Assembly (NCBI GenBank): GCA_015039465.1
Contig: MU130723.1
Span: 12,820 to 26,399 of the forward strand
Direction of reading: 5' to 3'
Source: Phlegmacium glaucopus
Lineage: Eukaryota > Basidiomycota > Agaricomycetes > Agaricales > Cortinariaceae
DNA: 13,580 bases
Part shown: one piece after another, positions 8,945 to 13,580 of the stretch
How positions within the stretch are numbered: the first letter of the stretch is position 1
Layout: every line of letters begins with the position of its first letter
Notes under the pieces: generated by a model
What the model was told of the DNA's origin: nothing
Database searches by the model: none
Seen by the model: only the letters and a program-made list of their open reading frames with translations
Program-made: the position numbers and the translations under genes

Positions 8945-9266
8945 GGATGATACTGGACTCTTATAAAGTATGAGTTGAAAGTTTATGAGTGAAGTAGCAG
9001 AAGTCGTAGAAGAGAGGGTGGATGGAAGAAGAAAAATATGCGGGAATAGTATATGGCTCAGCATTTCCGGAAGGTTTCCACAATCTTGTATCCCTTGCCA
9101 GTCAGGTTGAATTTCGTTGTTAGCTATTGTTGTAATAGAGTCGCTTTAGTGGGACGTGTCTCTCTAGAAAGTCTCGGGTGGATCAAGAAACTAAGGGACC
9201 TATTAGACTATAGCCAGAAGAGACCATTTAACCGGTTGAATAAAAAAGTAGGAGTAAGTGGGAAGT

Positions 9267-9506
9267 CTAGTTAGTATCCGAATAAGTCCTGACCCTGAGT
9301 AACGTCCGCGCTGAAACCTGTTGAACGACTCTGTCCTTTCGGTTCAGGATAACGCTTATCTCTTCCCGACGCTTCTTATTCTCACCGACCTCTGGTTCCA
9401 GATTTCCATGAATTGGATTATAGAAGAGCAGTAGTAGTTGAGTGGCAAGAGATAGTAGAATGACGGCTTTTGCTGGGAGAGGGTATGTTTGATCTGCCAT
9501 GTTCAT
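9267..9506 (-). CDS. Hypothetical 79-residue single-pass membrane protein
   Basis: The frame runs from ATG 9506 to a TAG at 9269-9267; a second ATG lies two codons in. The protein begins MNMADQTYPLPAKAVILLSL and has one hydrophobic helix (about residues 12-29: KAVILLSLATQLLLLFY). A charged, Lys/Arg/Glu-rich segment (ENKKRREEISVILNRKDR) and a basic C-terminus follow. That arrangement fits a small membrane-anchored protein of the ER or mitochondria, or the first exon of a larger protein. The upstream minus-strand sequence is C/A-rich like a fungal leader. No family was recognised. Confidence 0.38.
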   Translation of the reverse strand: MNMADQTYPLPAKAVILLSLATQLLLLFYNPIHGNLEPEVGENKKRREEISVILNRKDRVVQQVSARTLLRVRTYSDTN

Positions 9507-9574
9507 GATGTGCGGTCGATTTGCGAGAATAGTGTGGTGTGATTCTGATAAGAAGTCGAGTATAGATGTTCTGC

Positions 9575-9621
9575 TAACACGCGATGTATATTGGCCTTTC
9601 TAACTTGTGCTTTCCAACTGT
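9575..9621 (-). pseudogene. Second copy of the zinc-finger-like exon behind a poly-T splice acceptor
   Basis: Read on the minus strand, T25 is followed directly by ACAG, a consensus 3' splice site, and then by a frame VGKHKLERPIYIAC and stop. Against 8822-8856, 12 aligned codons include three synonymous third- or first-base changes (AAA/AAG, CTA/TTA, AGA/AGG). The two zinc-ligand histidines are changed to Pro and Ala. It looks like the decayed sibling of the exon at 8801-8944. Confidence 0.35.
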
Positions 9622-9646
9622 AAAAAAAAAAAAAAAAAAAAAAAAA
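9622..9646. repeat. A25 homopolymer (T25 on the minus strand)
   Basis: This is an uninterrupted run of 25 A at the left edge of an AT-rich island. It may be the tail of a retroposed sequence on the plus strand, or an extended polypyrimidine tract before ACAG on the minus strand. Confidence 0.85.
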
Positions 9647-10500
9647 GAAATAGTAAGTGTTTCTTTCAAAATAAGTTAAGAAAAGAGGATAATGTTAAAC
9701 AAAAGGGTTGCTCTCTGTTCAACTGACCCTTCAGTTGTAAAATTTCAGGGGCCCTCTCTACACTCCTCCCTAAGAGGGATGGGGCTTAATAATGATAAAA
9801 TTATTAAAGTTTAAGTAATATAGTGTATGCCTTAAAGCGTGGCGTAATGTAAAAGGTTTAAGCATGCAAAGGATAAAATAGTTAAAGTTTAAGTAAGGGG
9901 AAAACCTTTAATGAGGCTTTAATGTGTAAGGTAAGAATGTATGTTTAAACAATGGAGAGGCAAAAATAAGAGCCTAGAATCTAAGGGTATATAGGTAAAA
10001 GTTTTGTGTCATGATGTTTGATTTCCATATTTTTCGACATCAATATAACATCATATTTTTGTATCTTGTTGTATATTTTTTTTTTTTTTTATATTGGTTA
10101 TTGTTCTTTTTGTATTGTTAAGGCTTGTATTTTTGAATTGTTACCTCTTTAAACTATAGTTCTTTATTATTTTGTTGTTTAAGCCTTGTAATCTCAACTG
10201 CCTCAGTTGAGGGGGGATATATGAGCGTGGGCCTTTGATAAGGAGTGTGGAGTTGGAATCTTAGTATGTGGGGCGGAAAGGCTACTGGAGGTTGGAACTG
10301 GAAGGTAGGTTGAGGTGAAGGCAGTGGCGAAATGAGGCCTTGGGACATCAAGGCGAGGTTGAGGCTGGGAGGTTAAACGAGGCAGAAAATAAAGATAGAA
10401 AGTGTAGTGTGGTGAAGAATAAATTAATTAATTAATAATAGCATAGTAAGGAAATAAATAAAATATAGAGGCAATACAGGTATAGTCATGAATTTGTGGG
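9647..10500. other. AT-rich island with short direct repeats
   Basis: Base composition shifts clearly towards A and T. A 25-bp motif GATAAAAT(A/T)(A/G)TTAAAGTTTA occurs at 9794-9818 and 9872-9896, 78 bp apart. T15 lies at 10076-10090 and a TTAA microsatellite at 10422-10440. On the minus strand an ATG at 10348 opens a Pro/Gln-rich frame, MSQGLISPLPSPQPTFQFQ to EITRLKQQNNKEL and TAG (10154), preceded by a C/T-rich leader-like stretch. I rate that frame as weak. There is no other gene signal. Confidence 0.5.
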
Positions 10501-10504
10501 GGTC

Positions 10505-10606
10505 GGATCGTCCCTAGGGGTAGGAAAGGAGAAACCTAGGGGACGATCCATTCAGTGAACATCTATAGAAAAGACTTTATAATAATTGAAACCTAGGGGA
10601 CGATCG
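10505..10606. repeat. Inverted repeat plus a third direct copy of one motif
   Basis: GGATCGTCCCTAGG at 10505-10518 faces CCTAGGGGACGATCC at 10535-10549, forming a 14-15 bp stem with one unpaired base and a loop of about 16 nt. The right arm, in the form GAAACCTAGGGGACGATC (10531-10548), recurs at 10588-10605, and ATTCAGT follows both copies at slightly different distances. It could be a binding-site cluster or the terminal structure of a small element. Confidence 0.75.
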
Positions 10607-10659
10607 AACTGATTCAGTCGTAGCGTCAACGGGATTGTAATCCTTTCCTAATAGGAAAT

Positions 10660-10676
10660 TGCCTGGCTCAGGCCAG
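10660..10676. repeat. Short hairpin CTGGC-TCAG-GCCAG
   Basis: The arms CTGGC and GCCAG flank TCAG. Another imperfect palindrome, TTTCCTAATAGGAAA, lies about 25 bp to the left. Neither is followed by a T-run that would mark a terminator. Confidence 0.4.
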
Positions 10677-10779
10677 ACGTGTCACCTTGTTATCAGGCTA
10701 AATGTCGGGGGCTAAGCCCGGTTAGTCTGAGGCATGTGAGGGTCTGGCACCGAGGGAGGAACAGAAGTGTCGTGCGTAG

Positions 10780-12230
10780 AGGCGCGCCGAGGAAGGATTG
10801 ATGAATGTTCGAATATACTATTTACAAGGTTCGAAAAGGTGGTCAAATGGCAGGGTCGTGTTAATAATTTGTTTTGAAATCTTCGTCGGTTCATCGTTCG
10901 GATGGAAAAGGTCAATCTTCGTGGTGATACAATTGAAACTAGGGATTGCTTCTTGAGGATTTTCGTCAGACTTCGTGTTTACAATGTTCGAAAAGGGGTG
11001 AATAGATGGTGGGAATGATAAATCCGTTGTCGAAACGTTAGACGCGCGTTTGATCGAGTCGATAATGATGTAATATATGATGATTCGGATTTGTTTCGTT
11101 CGTCGTATGGTCTTTTGATTCGAATATGCGAGTGTTGAATATCGAGTAAAGGGATGGTGTGATTTAGAACCAATGGTGCCGTATGTACAATGTTTGAAAG
11201 ATTTTCGTTTAGTTCTTGAACTATTTGGCGCGCGTTTGGTGATATTGATGGGAATGTCAGATAGTGCGAGTCGAATGTGTTGCGTACGTCGTTTAGTGAC
11301 TTCCTTTGCATGTATGGGTGTCGAATTTCGAGTTTTTAGCTATGTTTTTTTTACATTCTTGGGGATTTTCGTGTGATTCCGAATATATATGGTACAGCTT
11401 TCAAAATAGGTTTGTCGAACGGTTAGGCGCGCGCTCGATGGATGTGACAGGGGTGCAATTCGGTGTGAATCGGGTGCGTTTCGTGCATCGTGTGTCGATT
11501 TCGAATGAATGAATGACTATTTACATGATTTGGAAGGAGACTTGACGAATGATTAACTGTGCGGTCGTCTGGTGGATTCTTTCGAACATATGGGTGCCGG
11601 ATTTCGAGTTTTAGCTATATTTTGTATACATTCTTGAGGATTTTCATCAGACCTCTTAAAAGATATTCGTGATGTTCGAAATAGCAGGTAAAGGGGGAAA
11701 TAATCGTCGAATCCAATATTTACAGTGTTTGCGAAATTCGTTCGGTCGGTTAAGCGTGCACTCGATGGTGATTATACAACTTGATATGGCTTGAACGTGT
11801 GATTTCGAATGCATAGGTGATGGATTTCAAGCTTCTGGCTGTGTTATCAAATATTCTTGGTGATTTTCATCGACTTTTAGGTGCAATTGATATCCGTTGC
11901 TAAATAATTTGACGCGCGTTCGATGCTTTGATAATGATATAATATCCGGTAATTCTGATTCATTTCGTATGTCGTATAGCGGATTTGTGGGTACCGGATT
12001 TCGAGTGAGTGTAATGGAATTGAGATATAACCCATATTTTGCACATTCTTGAGGAATTTCGTCAGTCCTCGGATACATATTCACAAAATAAATCCAAAAG
12101 AGCCTTGTTGAACGATAGGCGTGCGTTCGATCGAGTTAATAATGATGTAATCGGGTACGAATTGACTGTGTCGCATGCGCAGTGATGAATTCATGCGATT
12201 TTGAATGCATGGGGGAGTTTGTACATTGGC
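10780..12230. repeat. Degenerate tandem array of ~215-bp units
   Basis: Four boxes recur in fixed order. Box A resembles TTCTTGAGGATTTTCGTCAG, at about 10950, 11357, 11631, 11854 and 12045. Box B resembles GACGCGCGTTCGATCGAGT, at 11041, 11227, 11426, 11751, 11911 and 12118. Box C resembles ATTCGGATT..TTTCGT.CGTCGTAT, near 11083, 11266, 11470, 11951 and 12158. Box D resembles TTCGAATGCATGGGTGTCGG followed by ATTTCGAGTTTTAGCTAT, near 11116, 11308, 11583, 11804, 11988 and 12202. Unit spacing varies from about 160 to 325 bp; Box B averages 215 bp. The array is rich in CpG (GCGCGC, TCGA, TTCGAA). On the minus strand some units keep long open stretches with similar peptides, such as YDERNKSESSYITSLSTRSN and YDIRNESELPDIISLSKHR. 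Former coding repeats or a satellite are both possible. Confidence 0.72.
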
Positions 12231-12315
12231 TAGGTAGACTTGCTGGGACTCAATGGTACTAACGGATAGGAATATTATCGAATATTCCAAATGGGACTTT
12301 GCTGGGCTCGATGAA

Positions 12316-13578
12316 CTACCTGACGCAGGCTCGATGATACTGGAAACAGTGTGTGATCCAGGAATTCGGTACGATCTCGATGTGTTTTGTATGGTATGCG
12401 ACGGTTTCGTGTGATTTCGGATAAATGGTAGATACCTGGGGTGACTTATGACAGGGTACGGCGAGTGGAGATGCTTCGAGACGATTTTGAACTGTGGTAC
12501 TGGCATTACTATTGCTAAATGTGCCCTTCAGTGTGCCCATCTTTTTGTGATGGCGTACAAGCCTAGGCCTAGTCGATACTTTGCTTGACAATTCGTATGA
12601 TGCTTCTTTCGAGGGTGTAACTTCGGGATTGGTAGATAATGGTGATGCGTCGAGTACTACTTCTGTACTAATAGATTGTTTATTTGATATTTCGGTGTCT
12701 TGCGGCGACGAAACAATCTTTGATTTAGTAAGGCCATCGATGGCCTGTTGGGTCTTTGTGATCTCCAGTAATGAACCAGTAGCAAGTTTGCTTGATGATT
12801 TCTGCTGCGTCGTTGGCAGAGAGGGGCTTGACGATGTGTGGCATGGCGACGAGGCCACATTTGACTTGTTATTCAAAATTTCGGAGGATGGTGGAGGTGA
12901 ACTAATCATCGATTCAATATTGCTCGCTCGTTGAGTCTTTGAGCTCGTAGCAATCAAAAATAAACATAAGCTTTCATTTAGCGACATTGGATAGGTGCTG
13001 GGACCTCTGGATGGCTGACTATTCAAGCGTATTGGGCTGGGATGTGTTTCATGCTTGGATTCACAGACGTTCGGAATCTCTGGTATGATTTCTTGAGTCG
13101 ATGGCTTGGCTGTATCAAGGGTTTTGGATTGAAATGGCACAGGTGCGACGAGCTGGGGTACGCGTGTAGTGGCTAAATTCATAGATGGACGTGTTTTGAA
13201 TGTTGAATCCAATGGGACAGGTGGCAATGTGGAGGATTTGATTGAATCTTCTTGTACTTTGATCTTGGGCCTAGATTCCATGATAGTCAACGATGTGAGA
13301 ATAAAAATCGATGCTGAATAAATGTCTTCAAGTGGCCAGGGATCGTCTGGGTAATGCAATGGGCTTTTCATTTGTAATTGAAGTCATACTTGGGCTCGGA
13401 GGTTCGCTTGAAGGCCTCAGAGGAAATAATTGCTAATTTCTCGGTTACTGAGTCTTGATTTCGACTGAAGATACATGGCGATGCACAGAAATGACCGGTA
13501 ATACTGTCCGAACTCGTCTTGATTCCTGATTGACGCGAGTACTTGACTTTCTACGAGTTTCTCGAGATCCGATATTGA
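12316..13578 (-). pseudogene. Retroelement Gag-like protein with Ser/Thr/Pro-rich tail, broken and partial
   Basis: One minus-strand frame runs from the right window edge to a TAG at 12318-12316, interrupted by TGA at 13417-13419 and 13384-13386. Upstream of the stops it reads LEKLVESQVL, FGQYYRSFLCIAMYLQSKSR and LSNREISNYFL. After them come LQLQMKSPLHYPDDPWPLED and IYSASIFIL. This order (YYR.F..I..YL, R.S..E, GLQ, LQLK.P.H.PDDPYPLEDI..A..F.L) matches Gag-like proteins of basidiomycete LTR-type elements as I know them. The rest (~300 residues) is disordered, Ser/Thr/Pro-rich and unconserved. ATG 13371 lies inside the conserved core and would give a 351-residue truncated product, so I do not take it as the true start. 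No zinc knuckle, protease or polymerase follows. The Ser-rich composition continues in another frame (12506-12081), suggesting a further frameshift. Confidence 0.7.
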
Positions 13579-13580
13579 AT

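Noticed and set aside
10076..10090. T15 tract as an RNA polymerase III terminator of a small RNA gene
   Set aside because: No A-box/B-box pair or tRNA-like fold was found upstream on either strand.
12581..12934. 117-residue plus-strand open frame
   Set aside because: It is a shadow of the Ser/Thr/Pro-rich minus-strand Gag-like tail.

Overview
The window looks like fungal nuclear DNA, most likely from a basidiomycete of the Agaricomycetes. Three things suggest this. Very short GT-AG introns (45-62 nt) occur throughout. A six-exon gene encodes a seven-helix membrane protein of a type I associate with Agaricomycetes. There is also a decayed copy of the HAMP-repeat region of a fungal group III (NIK1/OS-1 type) hybrid histidine kinase. 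No rRNA, tRNA, CRISPR array or bacterial operon was seen. All family assignments were made by eye, without database searches.

Layout. 1-905 is one arm of a direct duplication whose second arm is 7825-8735; a short third relative lies at 4306-4437. 951-1502 holds doubtful minus-strand coding remnants and a purine-rich GTGTGA-like tract. 1531-2793 (minus) is the best gene in the window, a 7-TM protein whose start, stop and five introns are intact but whose frame is broken by an 11-bp tandem duplication. 2794-4305 has a TATA-like box, a strong hairpin and a 240-bp tandem duplication (3281-3770) that looks exon-derived. About 4840-6755 (plus) is the kinase HAMP pseudogene: six HAMP-like modules, eight intron-like gaps, several stops and frameshifts, and no kinase domain. 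6756-7824 has no recognisable gene.

8743-9620 carries two relatives of a possible C2H2 zinc-finger half exon (minus) and a small single-helix membrane ORF (9267-9506, minus). 9622-10440 is an AT-rich island bounded by A25 and containing T15 and a TTAA microsatellite. 10505-10606 has an inverted repeat plus a third, direct copy of the same motif. 10780-12230 is a degenerate, CpG-rich tandem array of roughly 215-bp units. 12316 to the right edge (minus) is a retroelement Gag-like protein broken by two in-frame TGA codons, with a long Ser/Thr/Pro-rich tail.

The overall picture is an accessory, gene-poor region built from duplications and gene relics rather than a working gene cluster. No functional link between the genes can be supported. 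The most unusual feature is the degenerate repeat array next to the Gag-like gene.
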